NCBI GenBank assembly: GCA_902517565.1
Contig: CABYCU010000008.1
Location: 1 to 37,662 of the forward strand
Reading direction: 5' to 3'
From: an uncultured SAR86 cluster bacterium
Lineage (GTDB): Bacteria > Pseudomonadota > Gammaproteobacteria > Magnimaribacterales > Magnimaribacteraceae
Length of the DNA: 37,662 bases
Below, in pieces: positions 8,779 to 17,292 of the stretch (position 1 is its first letter; each line of letters begins with the position of its first letter). Under the pieces are notes generated by a model that ran no database searches, was not told the DNA's origin, and saw nothing but the letters and a program-made list of their open reading frames with translations. The translations under genes and the position numbers were made by a program.

Positions 8779-8842
8779 AACTTAAATATACTAGTGCGGA
8801 GCTTAGAATTGTTATAAAAAAACATTTTTTTGACAAAAATTT

Positions 8843-9373
8843 ATGAAATATACCCACAAAATAGCAGTTTCAAGCGATATTTCTAGTATCAGTAAGCTTA
8901 TGCACTTAGCCATAGAAGGTAATATGGCTAAATTGCTTTCAGAGGAACAATTAGAGGCAGCAAAAGAGTCTATGGGGCTTGATACTCAATTGATTAAAGA
9001 TCAAACATATTTCGTTGTCTATGCAGGTCAGATTTTAGTAGGCTGTGGAGGCTTCAGTTACAGAAAAACATTGTTTGGAGGAGATCACACCCCTAATCGT
9101 TCTAACGGATTACTAGATCCTATTTTAGATCCTGCAAAAATTAGAGCGATGTACACCCATCCTTTATGGGCAAGAAAGGGCGTGGGCACTTATATACTCA
9201 AGCTGGCAGAAAAGGAGTCTGAGAAAAGAGGTTTTAAAAGTTTTGAGTTAATGGCCACAGTATCTGGAAAACTTCTTTATGAAAAAAGAGATTATCAAGT
9301 TACTGAACAAATAGATTATTTTAGTAAAGTTGGGAATAAGGTCCCGATGTATCGTATGATGAAAAAGATATGA
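8843..9373 (+). CDS. GNAT family N-acetyltransferase
   Basis: The product is 176 aa. The acetyl-CoA-binding motif A is visible as IRAMYTHPLWARKGVGTYIL (100-119), with the RKGVGT pyrophosphate loop. Upstream, QILVGCGGFSYR is the beta4 strand. The C-terminal part, SFELMATVSGKLLYEKRDY, is motif B. It should transfer an acetyl group from acetyl-CoA to an amine, but the acceptor is unknown. Its ATGA overlaps the next gene by 4 nt, so it is translationally coupled to the DUF2237 gene and then to tadA. No clear ribosome site is seen before the start. Confidence 0.88.
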   Translation: MKYTHKIAVSSDISSISKLMHLAIEGNMAKLLSEEQLEAAKESMGLDTQLIKDQTYFVVYAGQILVGCGGFSYRKTLFGGDHTPNRSNGLLDPILDPAKIRAMYTHPLWARKGVGTYILKLAEKESEKRGFKSFELMATVSGKLLYEKRDYQVTEQIDYFSKVGNKVPMYRMMKKI

Positions 9374-9747
9374 ATAATCAAAGTCAGTTGAATATATTCC
9401 AAGAATCTCTTGAAAATTGCAGTTGTGATCCGATGACAGGCTTCTTTAGAACAGGTTGTTGTGAAACAAATCATCATGATGTTGGAACCCATACAGTCTG
9501 TGCATTAATGGATAGAAATTTCCTGCAGTTTAGTTTCAATCAAGGTAATGACTTAATAACACCTGTACCTGAGTATGATTTCCCAGGATTAAAGCCAGGT
9601 GATAAATGGTGTCTTTGTGCAAATAGATGGCTAGAGGCCTTTGAAGCAGGCGTTGCGCCAAAAATTATTGCTAAAGCTACTAATCTAAAAACACTTGATA
9701 TCATCCCTATAGATAAGATTAAGAAATTTGCTTTAGATATTGTATGA
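9370..9747 (+). CDS. DUF2237 family protein
   Basis: This 125-aa protein matches the DUF2237 family along its length: CDPMTGFFRTGCC, DVGTHTVCA, GNDLITPVPEYDFPGLKPGD, KWCLCANRWLEAFEAGVAP. It has seven cysteines (17, 19, 30, 31, 44, 81, 83) and a conserved His-His (35-36), which look like a metal or redox site. The family is widespread but has no established function that I can name. It overlaps its neighbours by 4 nt at each end (ATGA junctions), in the order GNAT, DUF2237, tadA, which implies tight coexpression. Confidence 0.9.
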   Translation: MNNQSQLNIFQESLENCSCDPMTGFFRTGCCETNHHDVGTHTVCALMDRNFLQFSFNQGNDLITPVPEYDFPGLKPGDKWCLCANRWLEAFEAGVAPKIIAKATNLKTLDIIPIDKIKKFALDIV

Positions 9748-10196
9748 ACAAGGAAATTTTTTTTATGGAAAGGGCTTTATATCAAGCTAAAAAAGCATAT
9801 GAAGCAAACGAAGTTCCTGTTGGAGCAATCTTAACAATAGATGATGAGATAATTGCTGAGGGTCATAATCAACCAATTACCTCAGACGATCCAACTTCTC
9901 ATGCTGAAATAAATGTTATACGAACTGCTGCTAAAGCTCTAAATAATTATAGATTAGAAAATTCTTCAATGTACGTAACTCTCGAACCCTGTCTGATGTG
10001 TTGCGGAGCTTTGATACACGCAAGAATAGAAAATCTTGTCTTCTCAGCAAAAGATCCAAAGTCAGGTGCAGTAATTAGCAACACCAGGGCTTTAGATTTT
10101 GATTTTACAAATCATAAAGTTCAATATTCTCAAGGACCATTCGCAGAGGAATCTTCTAATCTATTGAAGCAGTTCTTTGCAGAGAAAAGACTATAG
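9744..10196 (+). CDS. tadA: tRNA-specific adenosine deaminase TadA
   Basis: The 150-aa product has the zinc-dependent deaminase core: HAE (His53, Glu55) and PCLMC (Cys83, Cys86). The flanking segments EVPVGAIL, DDPTSHAEI and MYVTLEPCLMCCGALIHARI are TadA-like. TadA converts A34 of tRNA-Arg(ACG) to inosine so that it can read CGU, CGC and CGA, and it is normally essential. Length and motifs fit the family (E. coli about 167 aa). It is the last gene of a coupled three-gene operon. Its TAG stop is half of the palindrome CTATAG shared with the stop of the convergent xthA. Confidence 0.95.
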   Translation: MNKEIFFMERALYQAKKAYEANEVPVGAILTIDDEIIAEGHNQPITSDDPTSHAEINVIRTAAKALNNYRLENSSMYVTLEPCLMCCGALIHARIENLVFSAKDPKSGAVISNTRALDFDFTNHKVQYSQGPFAEESSNLLKQFFAEKRL

Positions 10197-11003
10197 ATCA
10201 AATTTAGTCCAAATAGGTGCATGGTCAGAAGGTTTTTCCATACTTCTTATTTCGTAGTCTATTCCAGAGGCTTTTACAATATTATTCAATTTTTTAGTTA
10301 CCCATATATGATCTATTCTAAGACCTCTTTTTGGATTGTCTTCAAATCCCTTACTTCTATAATCAAACCAACTAAATTCATTATTATTATCAGGGTATAG
10401 AGTTCTGTATGAATCATGCAGCCCCCAAGAGGTTAGTTGTGAGAGCATTTCCCTTTCCTCTGGAAGAAAGCTACATTTCCCCGTTCTCAACCATCTTTTT
10501 TTATTTTCATCTCCGATGCCTATGTCGATATCCTCTGGAGATATATTTAAGTCACCTATAACCATAAGATGATCCTTAGGATCATAATTTTTCTTGATAT
10601 GAGAGATTAGATCTTTATAAAACTTGACCTTATAAGGAAATTTAACGGGATGATTTCTTTCTTCACCTTGGGGAAAATAACCATTCAAGATATGAACTTT
10701 CTTCCTACCATATTTTAAGGTGACAGATATAAATCTTTTTTGGGATTCAGCATTATCCGTCTCAAAACCTTTCTGAACTTTGAATGGGTCCTCCTTAGTA
10801 AGAATAGCAACCCCGTAATGACCTTTTTGTCCATGAATATGAGCCTTATATCCTAAGGATTCAGGTATCTCATAAGGAAAGTCGTCATCGTGCACTTTTG
10901 TTTCTTGCAGCCCTATTGCATCAGGTTTATGTTTTTTAACAATTGCTTCAACTTGATGAGGCCTGGCCCTTATACTATTGATATTGAAGGAGATAATCTT
11001 CAT
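10191..11003 (-). CDS. xthA: exodeoxyribonuclease III
   Basis: This 270-aa protein has the Xth/APE1 fold motifs: MKIISFNINSIRARP (Asn7), GLQETKV (Glu34), GDLNISPEDIDIG, and the terminal RIDHIWV and SDHAPIW with the catalytic His. It cleaves DNA at abasic sites and has 3'-5' exonuclease and 3'-phosphatase activity in base excision repair. It starts 2 nt after the prc stop, so the two are cotranscribed. Its end overlaps the convergent tadA by 6 nt. Confidence 0.95.
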   Translation of the reverse strand: MKIISFNINSIRARPHQVEAIVKKHKPDAIGLQETKVHDDDFPYEIPESLGYKAHIHGQKGHYGVAILTKEDPFKVQKGFETDNAESQKRFISVTLKYGRKKVHILNGYFPQGEERNHPVKFPYKVKFYKDLISHIKKNYDPKDHLMVIGDLNISPEDIDIGIGDENKKRWLRTGKCSFLPEEREMLSQLTSWGLHDSYRTLYPDNNNEFSWFDYRSKGFEDNPKRGLRIDHIWVTKKLNNIVKASGIDYEIRSMEKPSDHAPIWTKFDL

Positions 11004-11005
11004 GG

Positions 11006-13063
11006 TTAACTTGTCTTTTTATTCATCGCAATCAAAGACCTGCCCTTAAGTTCTACTAGGTCTATTAATATATTCGCAGCTTCGTTCATTACTTCCTTGT
11101 CAAGATCTAGCATTGCAGGGTCATCTTCTCTTTCCATAAATTCTTTGTAACTAGAAAAGGTAGGTAAATTTAGTCTATTCCTTAGAGAATTTTCATTTGT
11201 TAAAACAAATTCTTCTATTTTATTTTTTTGGGTCTTTCTAATCTCAAGATTTAAATTCAAATTATCTCTTTTATTATCTTCTTGCCATTTCTTTCTTAAC
11301 TCTATGTTTGAGAATAAAGAAGAATTTTTAACTCGCTCCATACTTATTTCTTTCAATTCTTTCATATAAGGATTCACTCTATTAAAGTCCTTATGTGATG
11401 TCTCTGGTATCGAGTCATGTGCTAAAGCTCTATCAAGTTTACTCTCACCTAATTCCTCTAAGTTATATAAAGAAGGTAATGAGATATCTGGCTCAATACC
11501 CATGTTTTGCGTACTACTTCCGGAGACTCTATAGAATTTAGATTCTGTAAATTTAATTTGTCCTGAGGATAGTGAATCGACTCTTTGCACTGTTCCTTTT
11601 CCAAAGGTGTCTGTACCAACCACTAAACCACGTCCATAATCTTGTATAGCACCTGCAACAATTTCAGATGCTGAAGCACTGAATTTATTTACTAAAACCA
11701 CTAGCGGTTTATCGAAGTATTGATACCCCCACCTCTCTCCTAAACCATGGATATTGCCATTAGCATTTTTTATTTGAACAGTTGTGCCTCTTCCTAAGAA
11801 AAGATGTGCAAGTTTATTAGCTTCAAATAAAGATCCTCCTCCATTATTTCTTAAATCTATAACGAGGCCGTCAACATTTTCTTGCTTAAGTTCTTTTAGA
11901 AGTTTTTTTACATCTTTATGGCTACTTTTGTAGTCATAGTCACGGTTTTGGAAAGCATTAAAGTCTAAGTAGAAGGCTGGCAGTTCTATAACGCCAACCT
12001 TATAATCAATTTCACCTCTTTGAATATTAATTATTTCTTTTTCAGCAGCCTGATCTTCCAATTTAACTACATTTCTAACGATCTCTATTTCTTTTGTTTC
12101 ATTATCATCTAATGATGTGGAAGGAATTATTTCTAATCTAACTTTTGACCCTTTTGGACCTCTTATTAACTCTACTACGTCATCAATCCTCCAGCCAATA
12201 ACATCCACAATCTCTTCTTCATCTTCTTGACCTACTCCTACAATTTTATCTTTGGGCTTAATTGAATCTGTTTTTTCTGCAGGACCACCTGGTACAAGAG
12301 AGGATATCGAAGTGTAGAGTCCATCTGAAGATAGAAGAGCACCAATTCCTTCTAAAGAGAGGCTCATATTGATATCGAAATCTTCTGAGTTTTTTGGAGA
12401 CATGTAAGTTGTATGAGGTCCGTAAATTGACCCTATAGAATTTACAAATATATTGAACACATCCTCTGATCTAGTCTGCTCAAAGAAATTTAGCTGGTTA
12501 TGCATTCTCTTTTTTGTCTTCTCTACCGCCTCTTCGAGCGAATTACCAGAAAGTATTAATTGGATAGCATCATTAGTACTTAAATCAATCCACAAATACT
12601 CTAGATCTATCAAACTATTTAACCTTTTTGATTCAGACAAGTCTCTTATCAAGGTTCTGGAAGTATTCAAATTTTTTTTCTTTATAGAATGAAGGAACTC
12701 TATTTGAGTTTGATGTCTCAAATAATATCTATCAACATATTTATTGAATATATCAAAAGCAAGATCCAAATCTTCTTCAATATTTAGAGCAAGATCACTC
12801 CTTTTAAAAAATATTTCAATTTCCGGTGACGTAAATATTGTTTTATTTGGATCAAGTCTTTCTAAGAATTCAGTAAAGACTTGAGTTTTAATAGACGCAT
12901 AGTCTTTCTTTATTAAATGGTTTGACTCTAATGTTTCAATAATCTCCTCACTCAATCGAATATGAGATTCACTTTTATCAAATACTTCAATGGAATCTTT
13001 GTTAAATGCAAAAGATAGAAAAGGTAATATTGCTAGTAATATAAAGAAAAACTTTTTTGTCAT
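11006..13063 (-). CDS. prc: tail-specific (C-terminal processing) periplasmic protease Prc
   Basis: The product is 685 aa, the usual length for Prc/Tsp. It has a signal peptide (about 1-20), an N-terminal helical domain (25-200), a PDZ domain (about 230-320, with LEGIGALL and VPGGPAEK) and an S41 protease domain. VNKFSASASEIVAG gives the nucleophile Ser464, and TFGKGTVQ gives Lys489; their 25-residue spacing matches E. coli Ser452/Lys477. A basic C-terminal domain follows. Prc trims or degrades periplasmic proteins with nonpolar C-termini and, in other bacteria, controls peptidoglycan hydrolases. It is first in a unit with xthA and diverges from the DsbA-like gene. Confidence 0.95.
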   Translation of the reverse strand: MTKKFFFILLAILPFLSFAFNKDSIEVFDKSESHIRLSEEIIETLESNHLIKKDYASIKTQVFTEFLERLDPNKTIFTSPEIEIFFKRSDLALNIEEDLDLAFDIFNKYVDRYYLRHQTQIEFLHSIKKKNLNTSRTLIRDLSESKRLNSLIDLEYLWIDLSTNDAIQLILSGNSLEEAVEKTKKRMHNQLNFFEQTRSEDVFNIFVNSIGSIYGPHTTYMSPKNSEDFDINMSLSLEGIGALLSSDGLYTSISSLVPGGPAEKTDSIKPKDKIVGVGQEDEEEIVDVIGWRIDDVVELIRGPKGSKVRLEIIPSTSLDDNETKEIEIVRNVVKLEDQAAEKEIINIQRGEIDYKVGVIELPAFYLDFNAFQNRDYDYKSSHKDVKKLLKELKQENVDGLVIDLRNNGGGSLFEANKLAHLFLGRGTTVQIKNANGNIHGLGERWGYQYFDKPLVVLVNKFSASASEIVAGAIQDYGRGLVVGTDTFGKGTVQRVDSLSSGQIKFTESKFYRVSGSSTQNMGIEPDISLPSLYNLEELGESKLDRALAHDSIPETSHKDFNRVNPYMKELKEISMERVKNSSLFSNIELRKKWQEDNKRDNLNLNLEIRKTQKNKIEEFVLTNENSLRNRLNLPTFSSYKEFMEREDDPAMLDLDKEVMNEAANILIDLVELKGRSLIAMNKKTS

Positions 13064-13166
13064 ATTTTATTGTGGAGGGCAGCTAGGTTTATTTTATCTA
13101 AAAAAGGGTTTCATTAAATTATTATTTTGATATATCTTTTGTGGCTATAAAATTTAATCAGTAACT

Positions 13167-13760
13167 ATGAAAGAAGTAGAATATTTTTTTGATTGCAGTA
13201 GTCCTTGGACATACCTCTCTTTCGAGGGGATCCTGGAGGTAGCAAAGAACAGAGAGATTGAGGTCATTTGGAAGCCAATCCTCGTAGGTGGCATTTTTAA
13301 TTCAATAAATCCTAGTGTCTATGAAAGCAGGAAAAATCCTATAGAAGAAAAAATGAATTATTCACAAAAAGATCTTCAAGATTGGGCAAAACTAAGAGGT
13401 ATCACTATAAATTGGCCAAGAATTTTTCCTATTAATAGCGTCAAGGCCATGCGTGGAGCATTTTATTTTATAGATAAGGGCGGGATAGAATCCTACTTAA
13501 AGTCTATCTTTGAAGCCTATTGGACAGATGGAAGCGACATCTCAGATCTAGAAACCTTATTAAAAATTGTTGAATCTAACGGAGCTGATATGAGTGAATA
13601 TAAAGATTTCATAGAAACACCAGAAGTTAAAGAGAGACTGATTCAAAATACTCAGGAACTGATGGAAAGAGGTGGGTTTGGATCACCTACTTTTTTTATT
13701 GACAAGACTGATATGTACTTTGGTAATGACAGGATACAACTGATGGAGAGTATCCTTTAG
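13167..13760 (+). CDS. DsbA-family protein, 2-hydroxychromene-2-carboxylate isomerase-like
   Basis: The 197-aa product has the thioredoxin-like kappa-GST/HCCA isomerase layout. The N-terminal FFDCSSPWTYLSFE has the active serine followed by proline (Ser12-Pro13), a helical insert follows, and the C-terminal GGFGSPTFFIDKTDMYFGNDR contains the cis-Pro and FGNDR motif. The family uses glutathione for isomerisation (naphthalene catabolism) or other thiol chemistry. No aromatic degradation genes are next to it, so the substrate is unknown. It converges on yfcG with 7 nt between the stops. A TATAAA at 13146-13151 is a possible -10 box. Confidence 0.85.
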   Translation: MKEVEYFFDCSSPWTYLSFEGILEVAKNREIEVIWKPILVGGIFNSINPSVYESRKNPIEEKMNYSQKDLQDWAKLRGITINWPRIFPINSVKAMRGAFYFIDKGGIESYLKSIFEAYWTDGSDISDLETLLKIVESNGADMSEYKDFIETPEVKERLIQNTQELMERGGFGSPTFFIDKTDMYFGNDRIQLMESIL

Positions 13761-13767
13761 TAAGATC

Positions 13768-14496
13768 TTATTTTTTATCTTTCGTCATTTCGGCAATGCT
13801 TTTAGAGTCCTGACCAAACATTGTTTTAAGACCCTCTTTGGTAATGCCTTTACCAAAGTTTCTGTTTTCTTTTCCAACCTCTATACCTCTCCTAACAGCA
13901 GGCCTTGATTTAATTTCATCGAACCACCTTCTTACATTAACGAAAGTATCTAAATCTACTTCATATCTTTTATAAGCAGTTATCCAAGGGAATGAAGCCA
14001 TATCAGCTATGGAGTAATCTCCAGCTAAGTATTGTCTTTCATTCAAAACATTGTCCATTACACCCAGTAGACGGTCATATTCATTTTTATATCTTTTCTC
14101 TGAATAAGAATGATCTCCAGGAAAGTTTGGTGCATAGTTAACGAAGTGACTTACTTGACCGGCCATTGGACCAAGTCCTCCCATTTGCCAAAATAACCAC
14201 TCTAAAACTTTCTCTTTCTTTGGAGATTCTTGAGGGAAGAATTTGCCTGTTTTTTCTCCCAAATACATAAGTATTGCTCCTGATTCAAAGACGCTAAGCG
14301 GTTGGTCTTCAAAGAGATTATCGTGATCTACAATAACGGGCATCCTATTATTTGGACTTATTTTTAAGAATTCAGGCTTAAACTGATCTCCTTTGCCAAG
14401 ATTTACAGGTATAACCTTATATTCCATGTCACACTCTTCTAACATAATAGAAATTTTCCAGCCGTTTGGCGTAGGTGCGTAATATAAATCAATCAT
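13768..14496 (-). CDS. yfcG: Nu-class glutathione S-transferase / disulfide-bond oxidoreductase YfcG
   Basis: The 242-aa protein begins IDLYYAPTPNGWKISIMLEE and continues with LGKGDQFKPEFLKISPNNRM, PVIVDH and SVFESGAILMYLGEKTG. WLFWQMGGLGPMAGQ and YSIADMASFPW follow in the C-terminal helical domain. These are close to E. coli YfcG, a Nu-class GST that binds two glutathiones, has disulfide reductase activity and lacks an active-site cysteine. It has about 25 extra C-terminal residues compared with E. coli. It is the last gene of the minus-strand operon and overlaps the acyltransferase stop by 4 nt. Confidence 0.9.
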   Translation of the reverse strand: MIDLYYAPTPNGWKISIMLEECDMEYKVIPVNLGKGDQFKPEFLKISPNNRMPVIVDHDNLFEDQPLSVFESGAILMYLGEKTGKFFPQESPKKEKVLEWLFWQMGGLGPMAGQVSHFVNYAPNFPGDHSYSEKRYKNEYDRLLGVMDNVLNERQYLAGDYSIADMASFPWITAYKRYEVDLDTFVNVRRWFDEIKSRPAVRRGIEVGKENRNFGKGITKEGLKTMFGQDSKSIAEMTKDKK

Positions 14497-15362
14497 AATC
14501 TTTGCTCCTCAATGTATTTATCTTTTTCTGACCATATATTTTCTATCCAGGACTTCAATTCTAATCTGAAATTACTATCTTCTTCGTAATTTTTACCAAG
14601 TAGATCCTGTGGTATTTCAATTTCCTTAACTTTTACGGTGACTTTCGACATTCTTCCACATAGAAAATCCCAGAAAGACCTCCTAGAGCCTTCATAGAAG
14701 ATGGTGAAATCAAGGAGTAATTTTATATAAGGCATTGTTGTTAATGTAAGCCCTATACCACCAGATTTAGGATCAAGGAGATTAATAAATTTCGAACCTT
14801 GATCTATTTTTTTTTCTTCATTGAACCTAGTGCCTTCAGCAAAACTGAATATAGATACTGGATATCTGCTATATCTCCCAAAAGATTCTTCCATCGCCTT
14901 AATATCTTTTCCTCTTAGCTCGGGATTTTTTTCAATTTCTTCTTTTGTGAATCTCTTTAGAAAAGGCATATCAAGAGCCCACCAAGCCAAACCTATGACG
15001 GGAACCCAGATTAAAATATGCTTCATAAAAAATTTAAGCATAGGGATTTTCCTATTCGTTATAGCTTGTAAAACGAATATATCTGCCCATGACTGATGAT
15101 TGGCAACTGATAGATACCAATTCGACTTATCCAACGATTCAAAACCCTCTACATTCCATTTTGGATTGTGTAGAAGCTTAATCCATATTCCATTACAAAA
15201 TATCCAACATTCGCCGATGTTTATAATGAGTTTAGTGCAAAGCCTTTTCCATTGCTCTAATGGTATAAACTTTAAAATAGCTATCGTGAGAAGGAATACG
15301 CACCAGAAAAGTGTATTAATCACTACACAGATGAAAGCTATTACCCCTTTTACAGTTTCCAT
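14493..15362 (-). CDS. lysophospholipid acyltransferase, YihG/PlsC family
   Basis: The 289-aa product has an N-terminal membrane anchor (about 8-32). The HX4D motif is NHQSWAD (His89, Asp94), and the second block is FAEGTRF (Glu176-Arg179). A hydrophobic stretch (IWVPVIGLAWWALDMPF) lies between them. The architecture resembles E. coli YihG, which acylates lysophosphatidic acid at sn-2. It probably makes phosphatidic acid at the inner membrane, either beside PlsC or with another acyl preference. It follows mazG after 10 nt and overlaps yfcG by 4 nt, in an operon that also holds two acyl-CoA dehydrogenases. Confidence 0.88.
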   Translation of the reverse strand: METVKGVIAFICVVINTLFWCVFLLTIAILKFIPLEQWKRLCTKLIINIGECWIFCNGIWIKLLHNPKWNVEGFESLDKSNWYLSVANHQSWADIFVLQAITNRKIPMLKFFMKHILIWVPVIGLAWWALDMPFLKRFTKEEIEKNPELRGKDIKAMEESFGRYSRYPVSIFSFAEGTRFNEEKKIDQGSKFINLLDPKSGGIGLTLTTMPYIKLLLDFTIFYEGSRRSFWDFLCGRMSKVTVKVKEIEIPQDLLGKNYEEDSNFRLELKSWIENIWSEKDKYIEEQRL

Positions 15363-15372
15363 ATAAAAGATT

Positions 15373-16128
15373 CTAACTCAGTTTTTTTGAATCCTCCCAA
15401 AGTGCATTTAAATCTTTTAATTCTAGTTTTTCGAAATCTGTATTCGTTTTCTCTATCAGATCTTCAATATATTTGAATCTATCTATAAATTTATTATTTG
15501 CTCTATTAAGGGCCTCTTCAGAATCAATATCCAAATGTCTGGCCAAATTTGTCACAATCATCAGTAGATCACCTATTTCTTCCCTGATAGATTCTTTATC
15601 ATCTGAAAATATAGCCTCTTCAAGCTCTTGTGTTTCTTCTCTTATCTTTTCAAATACTCCCTGTGCATTAGGCCAATCAAACCCCACTCCAGAAACTCTT
15701 TCTTGTATTTTTTGAGACCGTTTTAAAGAGGGGAGATTTTTTGCGATACCATCGAGTATTCCAGACTGCTCTTTCTGAATTCTCTCTTCCTTTTTGATAT
15801 TTTCCCATTGGTAGATTTGGTCTTCAGATGAATGATTTCGTTTATCTAGGAAAACATAAGGATGTCTTCGTATAAGTTTCTGAGTGATTATTTCAACTAC
15901 ATCATCAAATGAGAATAGGTTTTCTTCGCTAGCAATCTGAGATAAGAAAACTACTTGCAAAAGAAGATCGCCAAGCTCTTCTTTCAGATCATCATTATCT
16001 TGTCTGGCTATGGAATCAGCAACTTCATACGCCTCTTCTATAGTAAATGGGGAAATAGATTCAAAGGTTTGTTTTTTGTCCCACTCACAGCCGTGATTTT
16101 TGTCTCTTAATTGAGACATTACTTTCAA
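15373..16128 (-). CDS. mazG: nucleoside triphosphate pyrophosphohydrolase MazG
   Basis: The product is about 251 aa with two MazG domains. The first (about 10-90) has GCEWDKKQTFESISPFTIEE and DLKEELGDLLLQVVF, whose EExxE and ExxD carboxylates bind magnesium. The second (about 140-230) has GFDWPN and REEIGDLLMIVTNLARHLD. MazG hydrolyses (d)NTPs to monophosphates and pyrophosphate and removes damaged nucleotides. The start is uncertain. TTG at 16126-16128 is the first canonical start, but in-frame codons upstream encode NIDKLL, which matches the E. coli MazG N-terminus IDRLL. A CTG (16147-16149) or ATT (16153-16155) start is therefore possible. It lies just downstream of the acyl-CoA dehydrogenase pair. 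Confidence 0.92.
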   Translation of the reverse strand: MKVMSQLRDKNHGCEWDKKQTFESISPFTIEEAYEVADSIARQDNDDLKEELGDLLLQVVFLSQIASEENLFSFDDVVEIITQKLIRRHPYVFLDKRNHSSEDQIYQWENIKKEERIQKEQSGILDGIAKNLPSLKRSQKIQERVSGVGFDWPNAQGVFEKIREETQELEEAIFSDDKESIREEIGDLLMIVTNLARHLDIDSEEALNRANNKFIDRFKYIEDLIEKTNTDFEKLELKDLNALWEDSKKLS

Positions 16129-16150
16129 AAGTTTATCTATATTAGCCAGT

Positions 16151-17290
16151 TTAATAGTCGCTAAGATTTGCGTACCTATCTAAATGGTATTCGGAGTTAC
16201 CAAATATTTGTTCTGTTACTCTTGCTCTCTTCATGAAGAGACCAACATCATACTCATCAGTAACACCAACACCTCCATGCATCTGGACAGCCTCATTAGT
16301 GACCAAATAATTAGTTTCTCCTGCTTTAAACTTTGCAAGGCTAGCCATTCTTTTTAAGTCATTAGACTTTTCATCTACAGCATTACAAGCTGCAATGACA
16401 GATGATTTTGTAAGCTCTAATTCTGAATACATTTCAGCTGCTCTGTGCTGGAGGGCTTGAAAAGTACCTATTACCGCTCCAAACTGTTTCCTTTCTTTTA
16501 AATATTCAAGAGTAAGATCAAAAGCTTGACTCGCATTACCAAGCATTTCAGCTGAGATCGCTATTTGTGCTCTATCAAGCACTTCTTCTAATACAGCGGC
16601 TCCGTTATTTTGTTCACCTAGGATTTCTGATTGAGAAACGATCACTTTATTGAATTTAATAGACGCAGCGTTTCTAGAATCCACCATACTTGTCTTAGTT
16701 ATCTCTACACCCTTAGACTCTGGATCGACCAAAAATAAAGTTATTCCAGAAGCATCATCAGTCGCACCTTCAGTCCTTGATGCAACAATAATTAAATTCG
16801 CAGAATGACCGTCTATTACGAATGTTTTCTCACCAGAGATCTCAAAATTATCTCCTTCTTTTTTCGCTTCGGTAGCAATGGAGAAGGGAGCATGTCTATT
16901 AGTTTCTTCTAGAGCAAGAGCTGTTGTTAGGTTTCCCTCAACAATCTGAGGCAACAAAGATTGTTTCTGATTATCATTTCCACCTAAAGAGATTAGACTT
17001 GCTCCAAGAACTCCAGTAGAAAACAAAGGTGAAGGAGTAAGTGTTTTACCCATTTCTTCAAAAATACTTCCCATACCAATCATGCCAAAGTCAAAGCCTC
17101 CGTATTCTTCAGGAATTAGTATTCCTGACCAACCAAGGTTGACCATTTCTTGCCATAAAGAATTATCATAACCCTGTTGATTTTGCGTATCTCTTACTTC
17201 TCTAAAGTGAGTTACAGGAGCATTCTTTTGTAAAAACTCTTTAGCAATATCTTTGAGGGATTGCTGTTCCTCATTAAGTATTAAAGCCAT
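16151..17290 (-). CDS. acyl-CoA dehydrogenase family protein (probable non-catalytic partner subunit)
   Basis: The 379-aa product has the acyl-CoA dehydrogenase fold: N-terminal helices, ALALEET in the middle beta domain, RKQFGAVIGTFQALQH and EAVQMHGGVGVTDEYDV in the C-terminal helical domain. The usual C-terminal catalytic block (EGTSQ-type) is absent; here the sequence reads VTEQIFGNSEYHL. At the alternative catalytic position used in isovaleryl-CoA dehydrogenase-type enzymes, LDRAQIA has Asp instead of Glu. It starts 2 nt after a second acyl-CoA dehydrogenase gene. By analogy with mycobacterial ChsE1-ChsE2 pairs, it probably forms an alpha2beta2 heterotetramer with that protein. This is inference from residues and gene order. 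Confidence 0.88.
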   Translation of the reverse strand: MALILNEEQQSLKDIAKEFLQKNAPVTHFREVRDTQNQQGYDNSLWQEMVNLGWSGILIPEEYGGFDFGMIGMGSIFEEMGKTLTPSPLFSTGVLGASLISLGGNDNQKQSLLPQIVEGNLTTALALEETNRHAPFSIATEAKKEGDNFEISGEKTFVIDGHSANLIIVASRTEGATDDASGITLFLVDPESKGVEITKTSMVDSRNAASIKFNKVIVSQSEILGEQNNGAAVLEEVLDRAQIAISAEMLGNASQAFDLTLEYLKERKQFGAVIGTFQALQHRAAEMYSELELTKSSVIAACNAVDEKSNDLKRMASLAKFKAGETNYLVTNEAVQMHGGVGVTDEYDVGLFMKRARVTEQIFGNSEYHLDRYANLSDY

Positions 17291-17292
17291 TT

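Noticed and set aside
8831-8836. TTGACA just before the GNAT start as a -35 box
   Set aside because: The matching -10 would fall inside the coding sequence, downstream of the start codon. No upstream -10 fits.
15100-15366. Plus-strand open frame opposite the acyltransferase start
   Set aside because: It is a shadow of the minus-strand gene, with no ribosome site and no family similarity.
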